A stretch of DNA of 64,000 bases from JBCBWG01 sp038523925 (GCA_038523925.1 JBCBIY010000009.1:53942-117941); one strand, 5' to 3'. Positions 44,127-52,347 are shown, counted from the stretch's first letter. Numbers and translations are program-made. The notes: a model not told the origin generated them from the letters alone.

Positions 44127-44827
44127 GCGGCCGCACGGACGAGGCAATGGGTGCCATCGTACCTTCTGAGCCGAACGACGGCCGGCCAGCGCGAAAGCGG
44201 TCAGCGATCAGCGCCGTCTTCGCCTCGCCCACGCTTCGCGGCATCGTCCAGGCGACCGCCAACTTCGCAGGCCTCATCATCTTTGCGACGCTCGCCGTCC
44301 TCTTCGGCATCAGCTCGAGCTGGTACGTCGTCCAGCGCGGGTTGCCGTTCAACTCAGAGAAACAAGGCGCTTGGGTCGTCTGGACGGCCGCTGGAGACAC
44401 GACTGGCGAGCCCTACTCGCGTGCGCGGTTCAACCTCGTAAGCAGCCTCGCCATCAGCGCTGAACGCATCCAACGGTTCGAAGCGCGCTTCGACAATGAA
44501 GGGCGCCGCCTTCACTCATCCTGCACCTACGTCCTCGACGGCACACCGATCGACGCGCAATGGTGGACGCTTGCCGTTTTTGACGATCGCGGCCGGCTGA
44601 TCCGCAATCCGGCGCAGCGGTATGGGTTCAACATGACGACGGTCGCACGCGACGGCCTGGGCCGGTTCCAGATCACGCTGTCACGCGATGCCAAGCCCGG
44701 CAATTGGCTGCCGACGGGAACGGCCGGGCGGATGGTGCTGATCCTCGAAGTCCAGGGCGCGGTTGCAGGTGCGAGCGATGGTGCAGCCCCCGTTGCGCCG
44801 CCGCAGATCCGCCGGACGGACTGCTGA
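44123..44827 (+). CDS. DUF1214 domain-containing membrane protein
   Basis: 234 residues, one TM helix at about 45-67 (IVQATANFAGLIIFATLAVLFG), then a periplasmic DUF1214 domain with RAQWWTLAVFD-like text (here DAQWWTLAVFDDRGRLIRNP) and the terminal LPTGTAGRMVLILEVQG. Overlaps the PBP gene by 4 nt and the DUF1254 gene by 1 nt (TGATG). Pairs of DUF1214/DUF1254 proteins are common; biochemical role unknown. Confidence 0.88.
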   Translation: MSGRTDEAMGAIVPSEPNDGRPARKRSAISAVFASPTLRGIVQATANFAGLIIFATLAVLFGISSSWYVVQRGLPFNSEKQGAWVVWTAAGDTTGEPYSRARFNLVSSLAISAERIQRFEARFDNEGRRLHSSCTYVLDGTPIDAQWWTLAVFDDRGRLIRNPAQRYGFNMTTVARDGLGRFQITLSRDAKPGNWLPTGTAGRMVLILEVQGAVAGASDGAAPVAPPQIRRTDC

Positions 44828-45447
44828 TGCCCGGCACCTGGTTCTCAATTCTCAGACTGCGCACATGGGTGCTACTCGTGTTCGCAATCGGCATCGTCCA
44901 CATCGTGACAACGCTCTGGCTGGCGCGCACGCACGAGGGCGCCCCGTTCGTCCGCTTCCACGCCGGTCTCGAACGCGCGCGCTTCACGGTCCTTTCAGAG
45001 TTGACGCCCGCGACCCAGCCGCTGCCGTTCCTGATGCCGGAGGCGCACTACGCCGTCTGCCCGTTCGACCTCACAGATCGCTCGCTCGAGATCTCGGCGG
45101 CGCTGAAGGACATCGGCTGGGTGCTCTCGCTGCACAGCCTTGACGGGCAGAGCTTCTATTACGCCCCGGGATCAGATTCAGGCACGATCAACATCGACCT
45201 GCACATCGTGCCGCCGGGCGAAGAGCTGAACGGCGTTGAAGTTGCGATCCAGAGCCGCGCGCGAAAGATCGCCCAAGTCGAAGCGCCGTCGGTGCGCGGC
45301 CTCGCAATCCTGCGCGCGCCGATCAATGCGCGCGCCTATGTGGCCGAGGTTGTCCGGGATCTACAGGAGAGCCGTTGCCGGCCCGTTGGCCTGCAGCAGC
45401 GCGGGCGCCAGGTTCAGTCTTCAAGACGGAGCCAATCCCGCTCCTGA
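44827..45447 (+). CDS. DUF1254 domain-containing membrane protein
   Basis: 206 residues from ATG 44827. One N-terminal TM helix (about 13-31) followed by a periplasmic domain: FMPEAHYAVCPFDLTDRSLEISAAL matches the short DUF1254 proteins that follow DUF1214 genes in alphaproteobacteria. Likely co-translated with it. The C-terminal 25 residues are basic and overlap the convergent small gene by 34 nt. Confidence 0.85.
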   Translation: MPGTWFSILRLRTWVLLVFAIGIVHIVTTLWLARTHEGAPFVRFHAGLERARFTVLSELTPATQPLPFLMPEAHYAVCPFDLTDRSLEISAALKDIGWVLSLHSLDGQSFYYAPGSDSGTINIDLHIVPPGEELNGVEVAIQSRARKIAQVEAPSVRGLAILRAPINARAYVAEVVRDLQESRCRPVGLQQRGRQVQSSRRSQSRS

Positions 45448-45626
45448 ACGGTGCCGGTATTCGGCTGGCCCAGGTCACCAGCGGCATCGCGCTCACGCGC
45501 ATACTGCACGCCCGGAAAGACAATGATCTCGGCGGTCGCCTTCGCCCGAGGCGGAGCGACCTGCTCGGGTTCGGTCTGTGGATGGTCCATCTGAGCCGGA
45601 ACCTGAAAATTCAATATCGTCGCCAT
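45414..45626 (-). CDS. Small conserved alphaproteobacterial protein
   Basis: 70 residues from ATG 45626: MATILNFQVPAQ..., then KATAEIIVFPGVQYARE, the [EI]IxFPGVxYER-like motif seen in small proteins of many Hyphomicrobiales. No TM or known domain. Convergent with, and overlapping 34 nt of, the DUF1254 gene. Function unknown. Confidence 0.65.
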   Translation of the reverse strand: MATILNFQVPAQMDHPQTEPEQVAPPRAKATAEIIVFPGVQYARERDAAGDLGQPNTGTVQERDWLRLED

Positions 45627-45786
45627 CGCAATTGCGTTCGCAGCTTTGTCTGATCCTGTGGATAAGGGAGCGGTGCTTCGCTCCCATCCGTCAACTGATC
45701 GCAACCGGACCCGACAGAGTTCGCCAGCCAAGACGAGTTTTCGAGCAACAGGCCGCGGATCCAACCGCGGTCCTTGCCGGGTTGAT

Positions 45787-46140
45787 CTAGAGCGGCGGGT
45801 CGGTCAGCCAGGCGTGCAGGTCTTGCGGATCTGAGCAGCGCTCGACCTCGACCAGCCACAGGTCGGGGTCAAACTTTACCTGCTGTGCAATATGCGCGTC
45901 GGCTTCCGGCTCTGCGATGTCGAGCTCATCGAAGACCGGTGCGAGACGATGCACGCGGTCGGCATCAAAGCTTCCAGCCGGGGCGGGCCCGTAGAGGCGC
46001 ACGGTGCGCAAGTCGATGACGATCTTGACGAACAACGCACCGGCATCGTCGTCTCCATGACGGACGACAACCGCGCTGGCATCCTTGACGACGCAAATGC
46101 GCAGGAATGCCTGCACCCAGATTTTGGACTTAAGCCGCAT
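45787..46140 (-). CDS. DUF1491 family protein
   Basis: 117 residues. MRLKSKIWVQAFLRICVVKDASAVVVRHGDDDAGALFVKI and RLYGPAPAG, then KFDPDLWLVEVE are the DUF1491 landmarks. Cytosolic, function unknown, found as a stand-alone conserved gene in alphaproteobacteria. 143 bp separate it from the upstream peptidoglycan-binding gene. Confidence 0.9.
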   Translation of the reverse strand: MRLKSKIWVQAFLRICVVKDASAVVVRHGDDDAGALFVKIVIDLRTVRLYGPAPAGSFDADRVHRLAPVFDELDIAEPEADAHIAQQVKFDPDLWLVEVERCSDPQDLHAWLTDPPL

Positions 46141-46283
46141 CGCTCGCCCGATAGCGGGTTCAGAGCGCGGCGGCTAGACCTGTTCAGGCCTAAGCATTTC
46201 GTGCGCTCGCCTGCTCAGATCTTGCGTGCGTGGTCGACGGAGCTTGCGTGGGAGCCGGCGATCCAGCCGAACCCAGGTGAGCG

Positions 46284-46940
46284 TTAGCTCTTGCGGCGGG
46301 TGCGCGCCGTGCGGATCTGCTGGGTGACGGTCTTCGACCCGAGCGCTTCGATAAGCGGCGCTGAGACGCGGCCCGTCCGCTCCAGGCCGAGTTCACGCTC
46401 AAACGTTTCGATCGCTGCGCGCGTCAGCGGGCCGAGGCGGCCGTCCACTTGGCCAAGATCAAAGCCAAGCCCAGCGAGCGACGTCTGCACCGTGCGGATG
46501 ATGCGGCTTGCGACTGGGCCCGGCGGCTGTTGCATCGCACCGGGCGCGCGTGGCCGGCCCATAATGAGCGTCTGCAGAAGATCATCGCTCGGCTGGCCCG
46601 ACAGCGGCAGTCCGTGATCGTATTCGTAGGCGAGGATTGCAGCACCGGTCCGCAGGCCGTCGACACCGTCGACACTGCCAGGCGCATAGCCCTTCTGCGT
46701 CAGCTCGCGTTGGACCGCGACGACCAGCGCGCGGCGATCGCCGTGGATGACAGCCGGGCCTGACTTGAGCACCGGCGCGGCCTGCTTGACGGCCTCGGGC
46801 TTCGTCTCAGTGACGCGCTGCGCAAGCGCAACAGCAGGCGCTCCCGCCGGCTTGGACTGGAACGCAAACAAGTTGAGCATCACTCCAATCATCATCAGGA
46901 CGACAACGATTGAGAGAACACGGATGCGGCCGAAACTCAT
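46284..46940 (-). CDS. Membrane-anchored protein with two peptidoglycan-binding domains
   Basis: 218 residues: N-terminal TM anchor (about 8-27) then two PG_binding_1 repeats, about 72-125 (LVVAVQRELTQKGYAPGSVDGVDGLRTGAAILAYE) and 145-205 (VQTSLAGLGFDLGQVDGRLGPLTRAAIETFE). No catalytic domain. Probably a periplasmic wall-binding protein of the divisome/envelope. Its upstream region contains a canonical CtrA site. Confidence 0.85.
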   Translation of the reverse strand: MSFGRIRVLSIVVVLMMIGVMLNLFAFQSKPAGAPAVALAQRVTETKPEAVKQAAPVLKSGPAVIHGDRRALVVAVQRELTQKGYAPGSVDGVDGLRTGAAILAYEYDHGLPLSGQPSDDLLQTLIMGRPRAPGAMQQPPGPVASRIIRTVQTSLAGLGFDLGQVDGRLGPLTRAAIETFERELGLERTGRVSAPLIEALGSKTVTQQIRTARTRRKS

Positions 46941-46991
46941 GCTGAGGCACCCCTTATACGCACTGGCAGATGAGAGAGAGCCAGCCAGACA

Positions 46992-47006
46992 TTAAGAAGG
47001 CCTTAA
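46992..47006. promoter_or_regulatory. CtrA-binding site (TTAA-N7-TTAA)
   Basis: TTAA (46992-46995), seven bases GAAGGCC, TTAA (47003-47006) followed by C: a full match to the CtrA consensus, in the 199-bp divergent region between the peptidoglycan-binding gene and the DUF5330 gene. It lies 52 nt from the first start and about 134 nt from the second. Confidence 0.7.
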
Positions 47007-47139
47007 CTCTGTTGCGCCGGATTCGGCCCGCGGCCGCGGATGCCTTGCATTCGACCGATCTCCTTCAGGCTCCAGTGACACGAAGCGCCTAGCGTCAGCT
47101 TGACTGCGGGAGGGGTTTTGCAGTCTGGGGGACTAATCC

Positions 47140-47493
47140 ATGTTCATGCGCCTGGCGATGGCTGGCTGTATCGCGCTTGCAATCGTGCCGACCCGCGCGC
47201 TTGTCGAGCCGGGCACGAGGATGGCGGCCGAAAGCAACCGCCCGTTCTGCGAGCGCAACCCGCATACCTGTGGCGCGATCCCGGAACTCTGGACCGGCTT
47301 GCGCACCAAGGTCGTACTTGCCGGCACCTCGGCCTACAAAATCGTCTTGCAGGAGATCGAGCGGGGCGAGCGCCCGGTGTCCGGCCAGTCGCCAAATGAG
47401 TTTCCGCCGCATGCAGCCGACCTCAAAGGGACGCTCAATGCGCGCGATCGCATGCCGGACTGGGATGCGAAGCCGGATGGCGGCCGGGGCTGA
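47140..47493 (+). CDS. DUF5330-like small secreted protein
   Basis: 117 residues. Signal peptide-like start (MFMRLAMAGCIALAIVPTRA), then RPFCERNPHTCGAIPELWTGL with the cysteine pair typical of DUF5330 proteins of Hyphomicrobiales. The C-terminus is polar (PHAADLKGTLNARD...). Just upstream of sufE in the same direction (84-bp gap). Function unknown. Confidence 0.75.
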   Translation: MFMRLAMAGCIALAIVPTRALVEPGTRMAAESNRPFCERNPHTCGAIPELWTGLRTKVVLAGTSAYKIVLQEIERGERPVSGQSPNEFPPHAADLKGTLNARDRMPDWDAKPDGGRG

Positions 47494-47577
47494 GGCCTTT
47501 CGCGACCGATTGCGTTTTGCGGTCAGGCTCCAAAAGCGATAAGCGGTCAAGGCTCGTATTACGCTAGGACCTGCAAG

Positions 47578-47997
47578 ATGTCGTTTGACGAGATCCGCGA
47601 AAACTTTGAACTGCTCGATGACTGGGAAGACCGGTATCGCTACCTGATCGAACTTGGGCGCGAGCTGCCGCCACTGCCGGCTGCACTCAAGAGCGACGCG
47701 ACGAAAGTCCGCGGATGCGCGAGCCAGGTCTGGCTCATCAGCCGGGCCGAGGCCGACGGCGCCGGCAAACCGCGTTTCAATTTTCAAGGGGAAAGCGACG
47801 CGCACATCGTGCAGGGGCTGATCGCGATCCTGCTTGCGATCCACTCCGGCCAGTCGGCTGACGAGATCCTTGAGACTGACACGCTCAAGCTATTCGCCGA
47901 TTTGGGCCTCAGCGAGCATCTGACGCCGCAGCGGTCGAACGGTCTCGCCTCGATGGTGAGCCGCATTCGGGCCGATGCCTCAGCTGCAGCCGCCTGA
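47578..47997 (+). CDS. sufE: SufE family sulfur-acceptor protein
   Basis: 139 residues. The sulfur-accepting Cys47 is in KVRGCASQVWL; the N-terminal DDWEDRYRYLIELGRELPPLP is the family signature. It receives persulfide from the cysteine desulfurase SufS for iron-sulfur cluster assembly. Not in a suf operon here, a common solo location in rhizobia. Confidence 0.95.
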   Translation: MSFDEIRENFELLDDWEDRYRYLIELGRELPPLPAALKSDATKVRGCASQVWLISRAEADGAGKPRFNFQGESDAHIVQGLIAILLAIHSGQSADEILETDTLKLFADLGLSEHLTPQRSNGLASMVSRIRADASAAAA

Positions 47998-48027
47998 GAC
48001 ATCGGCCGCCATCACAGGTATGCGGAC

Positions 48028-48822
48028 CTAGCTTGCGCCTGGATCAACGTCCGGGCCGCGGTTGGCATAGCCGTAGTGCCGCGCCAGTTGCCCAAGCCCG
48101 ATCTGCAGGAAGTGTTTGGCAGACCGCGCCGGCAACGCACGCGTCTTCTCAACCTGGGCGAGCCCGCGGTCGTGGCAGCAGACGTCCACGATGACGCCTG
48201 CGAGCTCAGGCCCCAGGCACATGTATGCGCTGCGCAGCCGTTGTTGGGCGGCGATCGAGCGGTCGATCCGATCGGCGACCCCGTTGTGTGCGCTTTGCCC
48301 GTCGGCTGACTGGCCGCCTTCGGTTGCGTCAAAGCTGACTGTCGTCCGCGCCGTGCGTTGGGCAGAGAGGAAGTCAGCGCGGATGCGCAGCCCGGCCTTC
48401 ATGTCGGCTTCCGACAGCAGCGGTGCACCATCACGCCCTTTGCGGGATCGAAGCCAGGCAAGCGGGGTGTCGCGACCGAGCGCTGCCAACGCATCCGCAT
48501 CGAACCGCGCCGGCGCAATCGACGTGCCATCGCCAGACGCTGCGGCCGGCTGCGGTGCGCCGCGCCCCTTCAGGAAGGCGCGACCGTTTCGCGTCAGGCG
48601 CCAACGGCCGTCCGTCTCGCCACGCAGAAAGCCCCGCGCCTCGGCGGCCTGGAAGACCGGTCTCGCGAGTTCTGATCGTTCGGCGTTTGCAATGATGAAG
48701 AAGCCGACGCGGCGGGCACCGGCCTCAGACGTCGCCGCAATCTCCTCACGCAGGACGAAGGCGCCGCGCCGCGAGAGTTTGCGCAAGGCTTTGACGAGTG
48801 TCACATCCGTTGGCGCGCTCAT
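48028..48822 (-). CDS. DUF6456 domain-containing protein
   Basis: 264 residues. N-terminal winged-helix-like part (KALRKLSRRGAFVLREEI; WRLTRNGRAFL) and C-terminal DUF6456 (about 110-255) with LAWLRSRKGRDGAPLLSEADMKAGLRIRADF and LRSAYMCLGPELAGVIVDVCCHDRGLAQVEK. Resembles a terminase/replication-associated DNA-binding fold; function unknown. Its ATG overlaps the DnaA-like gene stop by 4 nt, so the two are coupled. Confidence 0.85.
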   Translation of the reverse strand: MSAPTDVTLVKALRKLSRRGAFVLREEIAATSEAGARRVGFFIIANAERSELARPVFQAAEARGFLRGETDGRWRLTRNGRAFLKGRGAPQPAAASGDGTSIAPARFDADALAALGRDTPLAWLRSRKGRDGAPLLSEADMKAGLRIRADFLSAQRTARTTVSFDATEGGQSADGQSAHNGVADRIDRSIAAQQRLRSAYMCLGPELAGVIVDVCCHDRGLAQVEKTRALPARSAKHFLQIGLGQLARHYGYANRGPDVDPGAS

Positions 48823-49256
48823 GCTGTATCTCCCTTCGCTGTCTCACCTTGAACGGCTTGCAACGCTTGCACCTGCAGGATGCGCGCGCTCCGCTCCATG
48901 ATCTCGATCGCGCGGTCGAATGCCGGATCATCGCGCCCGTCTTCAACGACAAGGCAGGCGTGCGAGACGGTGGTTCGATCACGGTTGAAGGCGAGACCTG
49001 TCTCAGTGAGTGAGAGTTCAAAGACGGTATGGGCCAGATACATTGCGACCTGGCGGGCGCGTGCAATGTCAGCGCGGCCCCGCGTCGGCTGCGAGAGCAA
49101 CGTCTCGTCGACCTGAAAGACGCCGGCGACCAACCGCTCTAGACAATTTCTAAGCGCCGCATGCGCACGCAGCCGGTCCATCGCCTCCAGGCATACGCCC
49201 GCCTGCTCCGCCACGCCCGCAAAGCCAATGCTTGGGTTTGTTGAAGTCTCGTACAT
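48819..49256 (-). CDS. DnaA domain-IV-like helix-turn-helix protein
   Basis: 145 residues from ATG 49256, preceded by CGAGGG at 8 nt (GTG 49265 is possible). No ATPase domain; the second half, IARARQVAMYLAHTVFELSLTETGLAFNRDRTTVSHA, is the DnaA-box-binding domain IV signature (DRTTVSHA about 93-100). Stand-alone forms occur in Hyphomicrobiales beside a DUF6456 gene. It probably binds DnaA-box-like DNA as a regulator, which is inference. Its leader holds two strong hairpins. Confidence 0.85.
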   Translation of the reverse strand: MYETSTNPSIGFAGVAEQAGVCLEAMDRLRAHAALRNCLERLVAGVFQVDETLLSQPTRGRADIARARQVAMYLAHTVFELSLTETGLAFNRDRTTVSHACLVVEDGRDDPAFDRAIEIMERSARILQVQALQAVQGETAKGDTA

Positions 49257-49280
49257 GCCAGTCACCCTCGAAACGCGTTC

Positions 49281-49360
49281 CGGCCTTCACGCAAGGCCGC
49301 TCCTTGCACCGGAGGCGATCGCGGGCCCGCCGCGGCCCATGGTGCGATCGCAACTCCGGT
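49281..49360 (-). promoter_or_regulatory. Two consecutive hairpins in the leader of the DnaA-like gene
   Basis: Hairpin A: CGGCCTT 49281-49287 with AAGGCCG 49293-49299, 5-nt loop. Hairpin B, 49308-49360: outer ACCGGA/TCCGGT (49308-49313, 49355-49360), middle GCGATCGC/GCGATCGC (49315-49322, 49344-49351), inner GGGCC/GGCCC. No U-run on the minus strand, so more a structured 5' leader than a terminator of mucR. Confidence 0.5.
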
Positions 49361-49507
49361 TGACGAGAAGTGAAGCGTCACCCGGTCAGTTGGCGCGAAA
49401 AACGCTAATTGAATGGTGAACGCCGGGGATAAGGCGCAGCAAGGTGAACGCATCGTAAAGGCGTTGGCGCGCGCGTTTCCTGAGGGCCGACCGGGTTCTG
49501 ATGCCGC

Positions 49508-49954
49508 TCAGTCGGTCTCACGCCGCGTGCCGAGACCCATCTTCTTGGCAAGGGCCGAGCGCGCCTTTGCGTAGTTCGGCGCGACCATCGGGTAGTCGTG
49601 CGGCAGGCCCCAGCGCTCGCGATACTCTTCAGGCGTCATGGCGTATTGCGTGCGCAGGTGCCGCTTCAGCGATTTAAACTTCTTGCCGTCTTCGAGACAA
49701 ATGATGTGCTCGGCCGTAACCGACCGCTTGACCGGCACCGCCGGCTTCAGCTTTTCGGGTGCCGGCGGAGCGAGTTGGCCATCCGCGCGCTTCAGCGCTT
49801 CGTTGACGCTCGCAATCAGGCTCGGGACGTCTTGTGGGTTGATCGTATTGTTGCTGACGAACGCGGCCACGATCTCGGTCGTCAGTTCCACTGTCGACAG
49901 CCGCTCCGCGTGAACCGCATCCGTCCGATCGTTGTTTCGCCGACCCTGCGCCAT
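49508..49954 (-). CDS. mucR: MucR family transcriptional regulator
   Basis: 148 residues. The Ros/MucR domain HIICLEDGKKFKSLKRHLRTQYAMTPEEYRERWGL is at about 83-118. Only one cysteine of the usual zinc pair is present (Cys86; Asp89 in the second place), as in zinc-free members of the family. MucR proteins are H-NS-like silencers of AT-rich DNA controlling envelope, exopolysaccharide and cell-cycle genes in rhizobia and often repress their own promoter. Divergent from the antiporter operon. Confidence 0.95.
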   Translation of the reverse strand: MAQGRRNNDRTDAVHAERLSTVELTTEIVAAFVSNNTINPQDVPSLIASVNEALKRADGQLAPPAPEKLKPAVPVKRSVTAEHIICLEDGKKFKSLKRHLRTQYAMTPEEYRERWGLPHDYPMVAPNYAKARSALAKKMGLGTRRETD

Positions 49955-50043
49955 GGCCCCGGCCCGTCCCTGGTTGTAAGCACGACTGCGCGCTTGTGCA
50001 GTAAAGCCTCAACAACGCCAAGCATTGCAAGCGCGCGTGCTTA

Positions 50044-50085
50044 AGTTTTGTTTGGGCGCAAGTGAACCAAACAAATGACAAAACT
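50044..50085. promoter_or_regulatory. AT-rich composite inverted repeat between mucR and the antiporter operon
   Basis: Outer arms AGTTTTG (50044-50050) and CAAAACT (50079-50085), inner arms GTTTGG (50050-50055) and CCAAAC (50067-50072). The T/A-rich character and position next to mucR suggest a MucR or other operator for the divergent transcripts. A TTGACA (50134-50139) lies further on towards the operon, without a clear -10 partner. Confidence 0.5.
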
Positions 50086-50246
50086 CACCATCGACAGCAC
50101 ATGTGAGGAAGGGCCGCAGCGTTCCACTGGCGCTTGACACATTTGCGGGCAGGTCGCACATCGGGTGCACTTCATATGCCCCAGCCCCGCCTCTCTCGCG
50201 CCGAGCCTCGGTGGCCCAACCAAAGCCAGGTCGGAGAAGTCGTCCC

Positions 50247-50720
50247 GTGCGCCTCGTCGTTCTTGCAGTGCTATTGGCCGGCTTCTGGCTCGCGCTGTCG
50301 GGCCTGCTGAAGCCGCTTCTGATTGTCGTCGGTGTTCTCTCGATCCTGCTGTGTCTTTGGTGCGCCCATCGCATGCGCACGATCGACGATGAGGGCATGC
50401 CGCTGCAGGTGATCCCTGGCGCGATCACGTATCTGCCGTGGCTCACGTGGGAGATCATCAAGTCGGCGTGGAAGGTGACGCAGATCATCATCGACCCGCG
50501 GTTGCCGATCTCGCCAACGATGACGGTGGTGCGCGCGTCGCAGAAGACAGACGTCGGCGTCAACGTCTACGCCAACTCGATCACTCTCACGCCGGGCACG
50601 GTTACGACCAACTGCACCGAGAGCCGCCTCCTGACCGTCCATGCGATTGTGTCTGAGAACGCCGACGACGTCGAAAGCGGCGAGATGGACCGGCGCGTCA
50701 CGCGGTTCGAAGGAGCCTGA
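50247..50720 (+). CDS. Antiporter subunit E (MnhE/MrpE)
   Basis: 157 residues from GTG 50247 (GGAG about 12 nt upstream; frame open to 50103). Two N-terminal TM helices (about 3-45) then the MrpE signature LPWLTWEIIKSAWKVTQIIIDP and TPGTVTTNCTESRLLTVHAI. Assembly/structural subunit of Mrp antiporters. First gene of a ten-gene operon. Confidence 0.92.
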   Translation: MRLVVLAVLLAGFWLALSGLLKPLLIVVGVLSILLCLWCAHRMRTIDDEGMPLQVIPGAITYLPWLTWEIIKSAWKVTQIIIDPRLPISPTMTVVRASQKTDVGVNVYANSITLTPGTVTTNCTESRLLTVHAIVSENADDVESGEMDRRVTRFEGA

Positions 50721-50725
50721 GCCTG

Positions 50726-51004
50726 ATGTTTACTCTTGCAACCGCCTCGATCCTTGTTGCCCTCTCCATGGCGGTCACCCGCGCCATCCTCGGGCCGACA
50801 CCGTTTGACCGGGTCATCGCAGCAAACGTCGTCGGCACACTTGCGATCCTGCTTCTGGCATCGATCGGGTTTCTGCTTGGGCGGCCCGAGTGGCTCGACA
50901 TCGGCATCACGTACGGGCTCTTGAACCTCATCGGCACGCTGGCGGCGCTCAAGTACTTCCGCCATGGCGATCTCGCGTTCGACCCGACGGAAGACCGCTC
51001 ATGA
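50726..51004 (+). CDS. Antiporter subunit F (MnhF/MrpF)
   Basis: 92 residues, three TM helices; GPTPFDRVIAANVVGTLAILLLASIG is the MrpF motif. It begins 5 nt after subunit E and overlaps subunit G by 4 nt (ATGA). Confidence 0.93.
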   Translation: MFTLATASILVALSMAVTRAILGPTPFDRVIAANVVGTLAILLLASIGFLLGRPEWLDIGITYGLLNLIGTLAALKYFRHGDLAFDPTEDRS

Positions 51005-51381
51005 GCTGGTGGGCCATCGCACTCGAGATTCTGAGCTGGTTCCTGATTGTCGGCGGATCATTCTTCACGCTCGTGGGCGCGATCGGGCTCATGCGGATGC
51101 CGGATCTGTTCACCCGCCTGCACGCCGTCAGCATCATCGACACGCTTGGCGCGATGATGCTGTTGCTTGGGCTGATGATCCAGGCGGGCCCAACGCTGAT
51201 CGCTGCGAAGCTTGCCTTCATTTTTGTGTTGCTCTTCTTCACCGGCCCCGTCATGACCCACGCTGTTGCGCAGGCGGCCCTGCACGCGGGCGTCGAGCCG
51301 GAGCTCGACGAAGACCGCCGCGAGACCGCGACGCCGGCACCGGCCGTTCTGCAGGCCGTTTCAACCGAGGCGAAGGAGTGA
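51001..51381 (+). CDS. Antiporter subunit G (MnhG/MrpG)
   Basis: 126 residues from ATG 51001. Three TM helices with VGAIGLMRMPDLFTRLHAVSIIDTLG, the PhaG/MnhG signature, and a polar C-terminal tail (EPELDEDRRETATPA). Followed by an AAGGAG ribosome site that serves the TTG start of the next gene. Confidence 0.93.
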   Translation: MSWWAIALEILSWFLIVGGSFFTLVGAIGLMRMPDLFTRLHAVSIIDTLGAMMLLLGLMIQAGPTLIAAKLAFIFVLLFFTGPVMTHAVAQAALHAGVEPELDEDRRETATPAPAVLQAVSTEAKE

Positions 51382-51385
51382 TCGG

Positions 51386-51931
51386 TTGGAACTGTATGTG
51401 AATATGATCCTGCTGACGCTGCTCGCAGCCGTCACCGTCGCGATCGTCGTCCAACGCAACCTCTTCGCCGTTGTCGTTCTCACCGGCGCTTACAGCTTCC
51501 TCATGGCAAGCGTGATGATCGCGCTCGATGCCGTCGACGTTGCAATGACGGAAGCCTCCGTTGGCGCAGGTGTCTCGACCGTATTCCTGCTCGCCACACT
51601 CTACCTTACGAAATCACAAGAGCTGCTGCCGCGGCAGGGGCCGACCATCCCCATCGTCGTCAGCCTGCTGCTCGGCGGCGTATTGGTTTACGGGACGTTC
51701 GGCCTGCCGGCGTTTGGCTCGCCCGAGGCGCCGGTGCAAACGCACGTGGGGCCCACCTATCTCGCAAACAGCATCCCCGACACGACCGTCCCGAACGTCG
51801 TCACGGCGGTGCTCGCCTCATACCGCTCATTCGACACGCTTGGTGAGACGACGGTGGTCTTTACCGCCGCGATCGGAGTCTTGCTCCTGCTGCGCAGCCG
51901 CAAGCGCGCAAGCCGGGGAGACCGGTCATGA
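51386..51931 (+). CDS. DUF4040/MbhD-like antiporter subunit (stand-alone C-terminal MrpA-type module)
   Basis: 181 residues from TTG 51386, with AAGGAG at a 7-nt spacing; GTG 51398 and ATG 51404 are alternatives. Core: FAVVVLTGAYSFLMASVMIALDAVDVAMTEASVGAGVSTVFLLA, the DUF4040 domain that forms the C-terminal part of MrpA in bacterial Mrp and stands alone as MbhD in Mbh complexes; an MbhE-like TM region follows (VVSLLLGGVLVYGTFGLPAFG). Seven TM helices by eye. This split form is the reason I compare the operon with Mbh/Mbx. Confidence 0.85.
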   Translation: MELYVNMILLTLLAAVTVAIVVQRNLFAVVVLTGAYSFLMASVMIALDAVDVAMTEASVGAGVSTVFLLATLYLTKSQELLPRQGPTIPIVVSLLLGGVLVYGTFGLPAFGSPEAPVQTHVGPTYLANSIPDTTVPNVVTAVLASYRSFDTLGETTVVFTAAIGVLLLLRSRKRASRGDRS

Positions 51932-52347
51932 GACTTGACGTCATCCTCAGGGTCACCACCAAGCTCTTGCTTCCGTTCATTCTCCTGTTCGGGCTTTACG
52001 TGCACTTCCACGGCGACTTCGGACCGGGCGGCGGCTTCCAGGCCGGTGTGATTGCCGCCGGCATGCTGATCCTCTTCGCCATCGTGTTTGGCGTCTACGC
52101 CGCAAAGCAGGTCGTCGCCCCGGGCTTTGCACAAACGATGGTCCCGCTTGGTGTCCTCATCTATGCGAGCGCCGGGTTGCCCGCGTTCTTCCACAACCAG
52201 AACTTCCTAAACTTCGGCGTCCTCGCCGAGCACACCGACCATGGCCAACACATCGGCATTCTTTGGGTCGAGGTCGGCGTGCTTGTCACGGTCGCCGGGT
52301 CGATGATTGCGATCTTCTATGCGCTTGTTGAGCGGGGGCGCTCATGA
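51928..52347 (+). CDS. Antiporter subunit B (MnhB/MrpB)
   Basis: 139 residues, four TM helices. LLPFILLFGLYVHFHGDFGPGGGFQAGVIAAG is the MnhB signature. Overlaps both neighbours by 4 nt. Confidence 0.94.
   Translation: MRLDVILRVTTKLLLPFILLFGLYVHFHGDFGPGGGFQAGVIAAGMLILFAIVFGVYAAKQVVAPGFAQTMVPLGVLIYASAGLPAFFHNQNFLNFGVLAEHTDHGQHIGILWVEVGVLVTVAGSMIAIFYALVERGRS

Noticed and set aside
49315..49351. GCGATCGC octamers as cyanobacterial HIP1 sites
   Set aside because: Only this pair was noticed and it forms arms of a hairpin; gene content is alphaproteobacterial, so HIP1 is irrelevant.
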